64,000 bases of DNA from an uncultured Alphaproteobacteria bacterium (GTDB taxonomy: Bacteria; Pseudomonadota; Alphaproteobacteria; Rs-D84). A model generated the notes under the pieces. It searched no databases. It saw only the letters and a program-made list of their open reading frames with translations, and had not been told where the DNA came from. Within the stretch, counting starts at the first letter, position 1; each line of letters opens with the position of its first letter. The translations under genes were made by a program, and so were the position numbers. Positions 45,292 through 52,997 of the stretch are shown piece by piece. The stretch is from contig CALXWY010000004.1 in NCBI GenBank assembly GCA_944392535.1, positions 55,445 to 119,444 on the forward strand, read 5' to 3'.

Positions 45292-46224
45292 TTATTTAAT
45301 TGCATCAAAATTTTTACGAATGATTTTGCCACTGCGGCGCAGCGCCCCAGATTCTGTGGCATTCAGTTTTGGACGCAGTGTTGCAATCACACCATCTGCG
45401 CCAACAATTCGTGGCAACGACATCGCAACCATGTCTGTACCCCGTCCAGATACACAACTGACGGTTAATATCCGGCGTTCGTCATTGATGATACAGCGCA
45501 ACAAATCTGCAACAGCGGCACTGATTCCATCCCATGTGGCCCCACGACCACGAATAATTTCATATGCTGCATTATGTACCCGATGTGTGATAGTATTACG
45601 TGTCGTTTGTGGCAAAGAAATTTTCATCTGGCGACAGAAATCGTCCAGTCCCAACGCCCCAACAGTAATTGATGACCAGTCAATAATACTGCTGTCGCCG
45701 TGTTCCCCCAGAACGTACGCGTTAACCGATTGTGTTGAAACGCCGATTTGTCGTGCCAAAATTGTCCGCAAACGTCCCGAATCCAACATTGTCCCAGTGC
45801 CGATAATATGTTCTGGTGGCATATGTGAAATCTGGTGTGCCAACATAACCATTACATCCAACGGATTTGTTACGATAATGATTTTTACTTTTTTTACATC
45901 TGTATTGGCCATTATGCGCGGCATAATATCTTGGATTACGGCGGCATTTTTGTTTAACAAGTCCGTGCGTGTTTCACCGACGCGTTGATTTGCGCCGGCG
46001 GCGATAATGACAATGTCACTGCCACGGATGCCGCGATAATTACTGACCGCAGTGATTTTTACATCAAACCCGAAACTGGCGGCATGTCCTAAATCTTCTG
46101 CGGCGGCCCGTGCACGTACGCCATCCCGGTCAAACAGCACAATTTCATGAACAAATCCCGTGTTTTTAACGGCGGTCGCAACGGCGGAACCAACACTGCC
46201 GGCACCAATAATTGCAATTTTCAT
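45292..46224 (-). CDS. ldh: L-lactate dehydrogenase
   Basis: It reduces pyruvate to L-lactate with NADH. It has 310 residues. The NAD motif is IAIIGAGSVGSAVA (about 3-16). The substrate loop is AGANQRVGETR (about 77-87), where the Gln after AGAN selects lactate over malate (malate enzymes have Arg). The catalytic His is in VLGEHGDSS (about 171). NPLDVM is conserved. Some related enzymes are malate dehydrogenases, but Gln favours LDH. It would let the cell dispose of reducing power by fermentation. The start faces the strong divergent promoter at 46290. Confidence 0.88.
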   Translation of the reverse strand: MKIAIIGAGSVGSAVATAVKNTGFVHEIVLFDRDGVRARAAAEDLGHAASFGFDVKITAVSNYRGIRGSDIVIIAAGANQRVGETRTDLLNKNAAVIQDIMPRIMANTDVKKVKIIIVTNPLDVMVMLAHQISHMPPEHIIGTGTMLDSGRLRTILARQIGVSTQSVNAYVLGEHGDSSIIDWSSITVGALGLDDFCRQMKISLPQTTRNTITHRVHNAAYEIIRGRGATWDGISAAVADLLRCIINDERRILTVSCVSGRGTDMVAMSLPRIVGADGVIATLRPKLNATESGALRRSGKIIRKNFDAIK

Positions 46225-46289
46225 TATCGTCCCCCCATATCGGGTACGATTATATCACAAAAAAGCATGCAACGCGCGATAAAAATCCT

Positions 46290-46318
46290 TTGATTTAACA
46301 AAGAACCCAGATTATAAT
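46290..46318 (+). promoter_or_regulatory. Near-consensus sigma70 promoter
   Basis: TTGATT (46290-46295), exactly 17 nt, TATAAT (46313-46318). This is the best promoter match noted in the window. It reads toward the gene at 46542. On the other strand the same stretch contains the hairpin CTTTG/CAAAG followed by GGATTTTT. Confidence 0.75.
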
Positions 46319-46541
46319 CCGGGTTGAATCAGTGGGGATGCTGGTTCGGGGCTGTGGTAAGACAACTTCATCTGGTGCGATAACGCATCGTCAAAATATC
46401 CCTGGATGGAAAAGTCGGGGGACTGTTCGTTATACAACAGGTTTTACCCAAAAGCGACAGAATCAATGATGACGTGATTTACTAAGTTCCCGACCGCCTG
46501 TGTCTTGTGCTGTGTGGTGTTTTTGCCCTGGGGGATTAGAT
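46319..46541 (+). ncRNA. Structured leader or small RNA upstream of the phosphoglycerol-transferase gene
   Basis: About 220 nt with no gene. The predicted transcript from the promoter at 46290 can fold: GGTGCG-ATAA-CGCATC (about 46385-46400), CTGTT/AACAG inside GGG...CCC (about 46417-46449), and GTCGGG (about 46413-46418) with CCCGAC (about 46484-46489) as a closing stem. No terminator was found before the ATG at 46542, so it is more likely a cis-acting leader than a free RNA. It does not match the tmRNA, RNase P, SRP or common riboswitch motifs I know. Confidence 0.4.
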
Positions 46542-47951
46542 ATGAAAATAAAATTTAATAAGAATTACTTGATACTGTTTTTGGTATTGCTGTTCATTTT
46601 ACTGGTGGAATGCGCGATTAAATGGACATACGGCCAATTTGGCCGTGTAAATATGGACGAAGTTTTATTGGTTATAAACTCTGGGCCGGGCGGCATGGAT
46701 ATGGGGCTGGTGTGGTCTTTTGTAAAAAAGGTCGTTATGCGTGCATTTGGTTGGGCCATCGCGTTAACCATTTTATGCGCTGTATTCAACCGATATAAAT
46801 TTATAACGTGGATGTCGGTTATCGCGGTATCAGGCGTGTTTTTATACCGCCTGGTCAGTTGCAATGTACAAATGGGCAGTTTTTTTAATTTCAAGAAATC
46901 AAATTTCTATCAAGAACACTATATTGACCCATCCACAGCAAAAATATCGTTCCCAGAAAAAAGAAACGTCGTTTTGATTGCGCTGGAAAGCATGGAAAAA
47001 ATCTATGCAGATGAAAAATTGTTTGGTGCGGGTGGCATAACACCAAACATTACAAAAATGGAACAAGAACATTTTTCATTTGAAAATTATCATTCTTTAT
47101 CAGGACTCAGCCATACTATCGCGGCAATTACTGGATTCACAACGGGGTTACCGTTATTCTATACCGGTTACAAAAATATTGAAAAAATGCGTGGCGCCAG
47201 TGGTATCGGCACTATATTCAAAAATAACGGGTATCAAACATGGGCTATATTCCCGGCCAGTGGCGGATTTTCCAAGAAATCTGATTTTCTGACCCGCATG
47301 GGATTTGACAGAATATATGATGGCCATGCACTGCGGAACATGTTGGACTATGAACTGGATGTTGCGCCATTCCAGGGCGTGGATGATTATACATTATTTG
47401 AATTGTCTAAACCGATAATCACAAACATTATAAAATCAGACCAGCCATATTTTGTATTTATGGAAACAATAAATACGCACTGCGAAGGATATTTTACCGA
47501 CGCATGTCGTAAAATAGGTTTTGCCCAAGAAACAATGGAAGATATCGCAAAGTGCGATGATAAAATTATATATGATTTTGTTCAATGGGTGCGCCGGGCC
47601 GACCCCAGTGCGGTTATAATTTTACTGAATGACCATCGGCAACACAGTGGTGAAATTATGAAAAAATTATCCCAGATAAAAAACAGACCATTGGCAAATG
47701 TGTTTATAAATACAAACATTTTTGATGGCGCGGATACAACGCGCCCAGTTGCGGCATTTGATTTCTTTCCGACCATTGTTGAATCTGCGGGCGGCAAAAT
47801 TCACGGGTGCAGACTGGGGCTGGGGACATCACTGTCGGCACGGTGCGGCGCAAATAAAACACTGCGCGAACAATATGGCGATGCGCCGCTGGAAAAATTA
47901 ATGGAACAGCGCAACGATTTATACTATAAACTGGCATCAGGAATTGATTAA
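46542..47951 (+). CDS. Membrane phosphoglycerol/phosphoethanolamine transferase, sulfatase fold (OpgB/LTA-synthase-like)
   Basis: A 469-residue enzyme. The N-terminal part has about three membrane helices (about 9-27, 55-80, 88-108). The periplasmic alkaline-phosphatase-fold domain has NVVLIALESMEKIYADE (about 143-159, metal-binding Glu), LSGLSHTIAAITGFTTGLP (nucleophile Ser/Thr region), NTHCEGYF and LLNDHRQHSGE. In the OpgB family this moves phosphoglycerol from phosphatidylglycerol to periplasmic glucans and releases diacylglycerol. dgkA starts 2 nt downstream and would recycle that product, which supports the OpgB-type role. GGGGG lies about 8 nt before the ATG. Phosphoethanolamine transfer to lipid A is the main alternative. 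Confidence 0.82.
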   Translation: MKIKFNKNYLILFLVLLFILLVECAIKWTYGQFGRVNMDEVLLVINSGPGGMDMGLVWSFVKKVVMRAFGWAIALTILCAVFNRYKFITWMSVIAVSGVFLYRLVSCNVQMGSFFNFKKSNFYQEHYIDPSTAKISFPEKRNVVLIALESMEKIYADEKLFGAGGITPNITKMEQEHFSFENYHSLSGLSHTIAAITGFTTGLPLFYTGYKNIEKMRGASGIGTIFKNNGYQTWAIFPASGGFSKKSDFLTRMGFDRIYDGHALRNMLDYELDVAPFQGVDDYTLFELSKPIITNIIKSDQPYFVFMETINTHCEGYFTDACRKIGFAQETMEDIAKCDDKIIYDFVQWVRRADPSAVIILLNDHRQHSGEIMKKLSQIKNRPLANVFINTNIFDGADTTRPVAAFDFFPTIVESAGGKIHGCRLGLGTSLSARCGANKTLREQYGDAPLEKLMEQRNDLYYKLASGID

Positions 47952-47953
47952 AA

Positions 47954-48322
47954 ATGAACACAAAATATCATGGCATTCGCCGAATAATGCGTGCATTTAT
48001 AAATTCGTGGAACGGGTTAAAATCTGTATTTTGTACCGAGGCCGCATTCCGCCAAGATTTGTTACTATGCGTGGCGGCGGTGGTTGTGTTAATTTTTATA
48101 CCGGTTGATTTGTTTGATAAAATATTAATGTTCTTTTCATTGTGGTTAATAATTATTGCAGAACTGGTCAATACCGCGATTGAAACAGTCATTGACAGAA
48201 TTGGTTCTGAATATCACGAAATGTCAAAACGCGCCAAAGATATTGGCAGTGCAATTGTTTTAATAACAATTACCTGTGTCGTGCTGTTTTGGGCGGCAAT
48301 GATATTTATAAATATATTATAA
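47954..48322 (+). CDS. dgkA: Diacylglycerol kinase (DgkA)
   Basis: A small trimeric inner-membrane kinase that turns diacylglycerol into phosphatidic acid. It has 122 residues. An amphipathic N-terminus (RAFINSWNGLKSVFCTEAAFRQD) is followed by three helices. The catalytic segment is IAELVNTAIETVIDRIG (about 69-85), with Glu and Asn conserved, and KRAKDIGSAIVLI follows. It sits 2 nt after the OpgB-like gene, whose reaction makes its substrate. Confidence 0.94.
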   Translation: MNTKYHGIRRIMRAFINSWNGLKSVFCTEAAFRQDLLLCVAAVVVLIFIPVDLFDKILMFFSLWLIIIAELVNTAIETVIDRIGSEYHEMSKRAKDIGSAIVLITITCVVLFWAAMIFINIL

Positions 48323-48430
48323 AAAACGTCAGTATTGTAATTTTTATTGGGCCGCTTTATGGTACAAATTTGGTCCGGTGGTTTCAGCAACACATCATAT
48401 TTTGCGAAAAAGTTGTGATGATTAGGATAA

Positions 48431-48453
48431 TAAAAAAACGCGGTGACCCGCGG
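48431..48453 (-). terminator. Terminator downstream of tRNA-Thr
   Basis: On the minus strand CGCGGGTCACCGCG is followed by TTTTTTT, a few nt past the tRNA 3' end. Confidence 0.8.
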
Positions 48454-48459
48454 AAATTC

Positions 48460-48535
48460 TGGTGCCGGATGTCGGACTTGAACCAACGACCTACTGATTA
48501 CAAATCAGCCGCTCTACCAGCTGAGCTAATCCGGC
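48460..48535 (-). tRNA. tRNA-Thr (anticodon TGT)
   Basis: A 76-nt cloverleaf with encoded CCA on the minus strand. The acceptor GCCGGAT pairs with ATCCGGC. The D-arm has GCTCAGCTGGTAGAGC, and the anticodon arm CTGAT-TTGTAAT-CAG gives TGT. The T-arm is GGTTCAAGTCC. Confidence 0.94.
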
Positions 48536-48634
48536 AATGCAAAACGTACTATACATTGTCGTTTTATAAATATCAAGTCTAAAAATTCACAATTTTCTTG
48601 CAAAGTGAAAAAAAGTGCAGAAAATATAAATGCT

Positions 48635-49876
48635 ATGATAAAAATACCAGAATTATTGGCGCCGGCGGGTACGTTGGATGCATTTAAGACAGCAATTTTA
48701 TATGGGGCGGATGCGATTTATGCGGGGCTGCCGGGGTTTTCTATGCGGGCACGTGCAAAGATTACAACGGACGAAGTGCGCGCGGGAATTGAACTGGCGC
48801 ATGGGGCAGGGCGCAAAGTATACTTGGCGTTTAACCTGTTTGCGCATGAACGCGATTTTGAAAATATGCCACGTGTGGCGGACACGATTAAATATCTGCG
48901 GCCTGATGCGCTGATTGTATCCGACCCAGGTGTTATGATGTGGGTGCGTGAACACTTTCCAGATATGCCGATACATGTATCAACCCAGGCAAATATCTGT
49001 TCGGCGGCATCCGTTCGTTTTTGGCAGTCCGCTGGTGCGCATCTGTGTGTATTGGCACGCGAAGTGTCGCACGATGAATTCAAAGTAATTCGTGAAAAAT
49101 GTCCTGATGTTGGATTGGAAATTTTTGTACATGGCGCGATGTGTATGAGTTATTCTGGGCGGTGCCTGTTGTCTAATTTTATCACAGGTCGTCCGGCAAA
49201 TCGCGGTGCGTGTGCACAATTGTGCCGGTGGAAATATGACGTGATTTTGCGCGAACATGATACTGGCATTGAAATGCCAATTGATGAAGATGAACGCGGT
49301 GCATACATAATGAACGCACGTGATTTGTGTCTGATGCCGCGATTGGCCCAGGTTATTGAATCGCGTCCAGATTCGTTAAAGATAGAAGGCCGCAACCGCA
49401 GTGAATATTACGTTGGTGCGGTTGTACATGCATATCGGGCGGCGCTGGATGCATATGCACGTGCACCGGATGATTTTGACCCTGCGCCATATATGGCGGA
49501 ACTGAACCGCTTGGAAACACGTGGATATACCACGGCGTTTTTTGACGGACCCGCTGGGCCAGATGCGCATAATTATGAAACAGGGCGTTCCACATCGCAA
49601 TATCATGCGGCCGGCGTCGTGACTGCGGTGGATGCGGAAAAAATCACGCTGGAATTGCGTAATGAATTGCGCCGGCATGACACAATAAACTTTATTGTTC
49701 CGCACAGTGATACAGATATATCAGTACGGCTGGAACGCATTATAAACGCGGCAAGTGGCAACGAATTACCCAAAATGTCTGCGGGCCAGCATAACAGTCT
49801 GATTATCCCCCGCGCTTGGTTCCGCGATGCATCGGACGCACTGGTGCCGTATACGTTGGCATATTCGCATAAATGA
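48635..49876 (+). CDS. trhP: U32 family peptidase-like tRNA hydroxylation protein (TrhP/YegQ)
   Basis: This is a U32 'peptidase' family protein involved in prephenate-dependent hydroxylation of tRNA uridine 34. It has 413 residues from the Met at 48635, which matches the family start (PELLAPAGTLDAFKTAILYG). An upstream GTG at 48605 is possible. YGADAIYAGLPGFSMRAR, HVSTQANICSA, and the U32 signature EIFVHGAMCMSYSGRCLLSN (about 166-185; cysteines in GAMCMSYSGRCLLS) with NRGACAQLCRWKY are present. These four cysteines bind a cluster in the family. SLKIEGRNRSEYYV is also conserved. The gene has no obvious operon partner. Confidence 0.88.
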   Translation: MIKIPELLAPAGTLDAFKTAILYGADAIYAGLPGFSMRARAKITTDEVRAGIELAHGAGRKVYLAFNLFAHERDFENMPRVADTIKYLRPDALIVSDPGVMMWVREHFPDMPIHVSTQANICSAASVRFWQSAGAHLCVLAREVSHDEFKVIREKCPDVGLEIFVHGAMCMSYSGRCLLSNFITGRPANRGACAQLCRWKYDVILREHDTGIEMPIDEDERGAYIMNARDLCLMPRLAQVIESRPDSLKIEGRNRSEYYVGAVVHAYRAALDAYARAPDDFDPAPYMAELNRLETRGYTTAFFDGPAGPDAHNYETGRSTSQYHAAGVVTAVDAEKITLELRNELRRHDTINFIVPHSDTDISVRLERIINAASGNELPKMSAGQHNSLIIPRAWFRDASDALVPYTLAYSHK

Positions 49877-49897
49877 TTACTGGTCGCGTGTCTGGGG

Positions 49898-50419
49898 TTA
49901 CGCGGCGCGCGAATGTCCAATCATTTGTTTCTGGATAATGATTTTTAATGCGGTTGCATAATCCATTTTCGCAGACGTTGCACTTTGTTCACGTACATTA
50001 TATTTTGCAATAATTGCATTAATTGCGTTCATTGCGTTTGTAACATTTGGGGCAACACGCATATTCCATTCTTGTCGCTGTTGTGGTGTGGCGATGATTT
50101 CATCATCGCGATGTTGGCCTGTCATCATCATTTGCGACATTTTGGTGTTATGTGCGGCAAAGATTTGACGCATGTACATAACAGACGGATTTTTTGGTTT
50201 TTTTGCTGCGATAAATTGCTTGATCTGATTCAGTGTTGTATACCACGCCTGTCCCAGCGAACCGCCGCGTAACCAGTTTACCGCGCACAGGTTGTTAAAC
50301 AGTTGAAAATATGCCTTGGCAATATTATTTTGGTCGTTTTTATCCAATGTCTGCTGGGGTGCTTTTTTATCTGTCCCGCCGGCAATGATATACATATATC
50401 TGTCAAATTCGGTATTCAT
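49898..50419 (-). CDS. Hypothetical protein
   Basis: A 173-residue, mainly helical, soluble protein without signal or membrane segments. It is rich in Asn, Gln, Met and Ala (HNTKMSQMMMTG, NAMNAINAIIAKYN). No family was recognised. GGAGCC is placed ahead of the ATG. It converges with trhP and is divergent from the outer-membrane gene at 50663. Confidence 0.6.
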   Translation of the reverse strand: MNTEFDRYMYIIAGGTDKKAPQQTLDKNDQNNIAKAYFQLFNNLCAVNWLRGGSLGQAWYTTLNQIKQFIAAKKPKNPSVMYMRQIFAAHNTKMSQMMMTGQHRDDEIIATPQQRQEWNMRVAPNVTNAMNAINAIIAKYNVREQSATSAKMDYATALKIIIQKQMIGHSRAA

Positions 50420-50500
50420 ATATTGGCTCCTTTTGTGACGTGATGCCTGTATGCATCATATAAATGTAGTAAAAATTACAAAATATTCAATATATGCGAT

Positions 50501-50659
50501 TGACAAAATTATTTTGACTTTATTCACATTATATTGCACCATCTGGATGCCTGTATCACAAAAACACACTGTTGCCAATAATGGGTGGTGTGGATACAGA
50601 CCGCGTTCTTGCCAATAATGGGGGGCGTGTATTTCATCACAAAACATTGAAGGAGTAAT
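50501..50659 (+). promoter_or_regulatory. Upstream region of the 50663 gene with repeated TTGCCAATAATGG words
   Basis: Two imperfect direct repeats of about 22 bp, with core TTGCCAATAATGGG, start near 50572 and 50609 (about 38 bp apart). They lie between an AT-rich TTGACA/TTGACT stretch (about 50500-50520) and the ribosome site. They may be operator sites. No gene is seen. Confidence 0.45.
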
Positions 50660-50662
50660 ATG

Positions 50663-51694
50663 ATGAAAAAAAGTTTGAAATTGGCGGTGGCGGCATCTGT
50701 TTTGGCGTCGCCGGCAATGGCGGGTAATGTTGAAAATCCGCTGTATTTACCAACATCTGGTGAATTTTATTCAAAGACATCGGCGGGACTGATGGTGAAA
50801 ATTTCTGACCATTCCCGTGCGCATGAAATCAAGGGTCATGCCGGTGCCACAGAATTTCCGATTTGGCGTATCCAAGAAGATTTAGGTATCGGTATTACCG
50901 ACCGTTTGGCCATTCGTGGCGCGTTTGCGTACACGCATGACGGTGATATTGACCGCCATGGCATGAATCATGGCCGTGTTGGTCTGATATGGCGTCCGAT
51001 TCAAACATTGGATAACATTGTCCTGGACGTTTACGCAGATGCGCACTTGGGTGGTATAAACAAGATGCGCGGTGCATATACGGCAACGGGTTTTCAATAT
51101 GACAACTATTCAAATGGCCGTTGGGGCGTTGATGCCGGGGTTCGCTTTGGCAAAACGTGGAGCAAACTGACCACCAGTGCATTCGTAGAAGTTCTGCAAA
51201 CATTCGGCAACAGTCATAATGTAATTGATGTATCTGAATTGGCCATAGCGACTCCGTCAGATGGCGCGCCAATGTTGGTTACATCGGTGGGTGTGCCAAG
51301 TGAAATTTCTGTTAATCTGAAATCCACCACAGAGGTTAATTTTGGATTAAACGCGTTTTATCAAATTGATGATCGTTGGTCATGGGGCGCGGGATTTAAG
51401 TACAATCATCATGCCGACAATGGTGTGAAAAGTCTGGCGACGGATATTGAATATGTCAGTCCGGCAATTGCCGCGGTTGCCGAACCAGAAATCCAAAAGT
51501 TCATAGACAGTCTGGCTGATATGCAAGATGGCTTTGACGAATATATCGTTTCATTGTCGGTTGCGAACCAGTTGACAGACTATGCCCAGGTTGTCTTGTA
51601 TGGCGAATATACGTTTGACACGGCGCATCCGATGTCGCAAAACGGCACAGATGTCAAAGCCGAAGTTGGCGTGCGCCTGAACTTGGCATTCTAA
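50663..51694 (+). CDS. Outer-membrane beta-barrel protein
   Basis: A 343-residue exported barrel. The signal peptide is KKSLKLAVAASVLASPAMA. Strand-like segments follow (RLAIRGAFAYTHDGD, HGRVGLIWRPIQ, WSWGAGFKYNHH), and the end is AEVGVRLNLAF with terminal Phe. The Met at 50663 is 7 nt from AAGGAG and preferred; the Met just before it is only 4 nt away. The function is unknown. It is the first of three envelope genes in the same direction (50663, 51845, 52998). Confidence 0.75.
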   Translation: MKKSLKLAVAASVLASPAMAGNVENPLYLPTSGEFYSKTSAGLMVKISDHSRAHEIKGHAGATEFPIWRIQEDLGIGITDRLAIRGAFAYTHDGDIDRHGMNHGRVGLIWRPIQTLDNIVLDVYADAHLGGINKMRGAYTATGFQYDNYSNGRWGVDAGVRFGKTWSKLTTSAFVEVLQTFGNSHNVIDVSELAIATPSDGAPMLVTSVGVPSEISVNLKSTTEVNFGLNAFYQIDDRWSWGAGFKYNHHADNGVKSLATDIEYVSPAIAAVAEPEIQKFIDSLADMQDGFDEYIVSLSVANQLTDYAQVVLYGEYTFDTAHPMSQNGTDVKAEVGVRLNLAF

Positions 51695-51790
51695 GGCAAA
51701 ATAAAAAACATAAAATTTAACTTAATATTGGACATTAATCCCGCCATTTATGGCGGGGTTATTTTTATGTGCTTTATTGTTACTAAATGC

Positions 51791-51819
51791 TTTTATCAAA
51801 TTTGTTTTTGTGATATAAT
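51791..51819 (+). promoter_or_regulatory. Extended -10 promoter of the 51845 gene
   Basis: TTTTAT (51791-51796), 17 nt, with TGATATAAT ending at 51819. It matches the promoter at 33781-33808 in both boxes and in the T-run between them. Confidence 0.6.
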
Positions 51820-51844
51820 AACTCAAAAGGAAAATGGAAAGGGA

Positions 51845-52939
51845 ATGAAAAAAGTCGGCTTTCTTGCGGTGTTAACTGGCTTTTCTGTGGCCGGCATTGG
51901 TGCGGCGATGGCGACGGTGTATCCTGTTTATACGGGGTACCAGGGTACAAATGCCGCGGGCCAGGTTGTATATTTGCCGACGTATGCGACAACAACCGCT
52001 GTATCCCGAACTGTCCAGACCAGTGTACCGAATAACGCGGCCAGTCCGACGCGCGTCACGGGTTCTTTGCCACGGGTGGGATCAAACGCGACAAATGCAG
52101 GACGCCAGTATTATGAGCCGGCGGATTTTGACCGTTTGGCGGACAGTGGGTTGTATGTTGGCTTTTCTGTTGGTTATTCGGCCAGTGTCAGTGGTTCTAT
52201 GATTGCAGATTACATGAATGAACAGAACGCATGGTTCGTGCCCGGCGCGTTTCAGGAAGCGCCGTTTAACACTGATTCCGTTATTCCATTGCAATTATCT
52301 GTTGGGGCGTCATTGAATAATGACATCCGTATTGATTTTGGTTACCTGCGCTATTCTGGTATCAGTTATCCAACCCAGATTCAATCATCTGATGGGGTCG
52401 GGGGATATGTCACCGCCACTGTGGAAGGTGGCGCCGTCACTGCAAACGCAACGATGTTGAATGTTTACTATAATATTGATGCGTATACCGGATATTTGGC
52501 GGGGGGTATGTTGCGCCCGTATATTGGTGCCGGTGTTGGGATATCGCTGAATACAATTTCTGATTATGTCGTATACGATAATACATTTTATTCTGAAATG
52601 GACCCGGAATGGGCGGGTGCGGGCGATTTAACCGGTATATCGGATGTTTATGCGTACCATAATGGTGGCACGTCTGAACAGTTGGCTTTTATGGTAGAAG
52701 GCGGTTTAAGCACGGATTTAGACGGCGGTATCAGAATGGATTTCTTTGTCAGATATACAAATCTGGGGCGTGTCAGAACATCGGGCAGTATTATTGTTTC
52801 CCAGACAGAATGGCTGGGAGACGGTGCGGGTGGTGAATATCCGGCGCCGTATGACAGTGTGTTCCATTATACAAACTGGTACGAAAGTGCGCGTTTAAGC
52901 ACGGTTGATGTTGGTGTCAGATTAAGATTACAATTCTGA
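51845..52939 (+). CDS. Outer-membrane beta-barrel protein
   Basis: A 364-residue exported protein. The signal peptide (KKVGFLAVLTGFSVAGIGAAMA) is followed by a Thr/Ala/Tyr-rich segment (about 25-85). A barrel follows with SGLYVGFSVGYSASVSG, RIDFGYLRYSG and LRPYIGAGVGISLNT, as in Omp25/OmpA-like porin folds. The end is VDVGVRLRLQF with terminal Phe. The Met at 51845 sits after AAAGGGA and within reach of the promoter. It resembles the protein at 33825 in layout. Confidence 0.77.
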   Translation: MKKVGFLAVLTGFSVAGIGAAMATVYPVYTGYQGTNAAGQVVYLPTYATTTAVSRTVQTSVPNNAASPTRVTGSLPRVGSNATNAGRQYYEPADFDRLADSGLYVGFSVGYSASVSGSMIADYMNEQNAWFVPGAFQEAPFNTDSVIPLQLSVGASLNNDIRIDFGYLRYSGISYPTQIQSSDGVGGYVTATVEGGAVTANATMLNVYYNIDAYTGYLAGGMLRPYIGAGVGISLNTISDYVVYDNTFYSEMDPEWAGAGDLTGISDVYAYHNGGTSEQLAFMVEGGLSTDLDGGIRMDFFVRYTNLGRVRTSGSIIVSQTEWLGDGAGGEYPAPYDSVFHYTNWYESARLSTVDVGVRLRLQF

Positions 52940-52997
52940 TGCGCGTTACGATGCGTGTATGGTACAAATTCGCCGCATTTGGCCACAGGATAAAACG

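Noticed and set aside
45248..45988. Plus-strand frame of 246 codons
   Set aside because: Antisense to the clear ldh gene, and the product matches no family.
46319..46541. tmRNA, 6S RNA, RNase P RNA or cobalamin riboswitch
   Set aside because: None of the core motifs (tag reading frame, AGGAAAGTC-type P RNA core, long closing stem of 6S, cobalamin box) was found.
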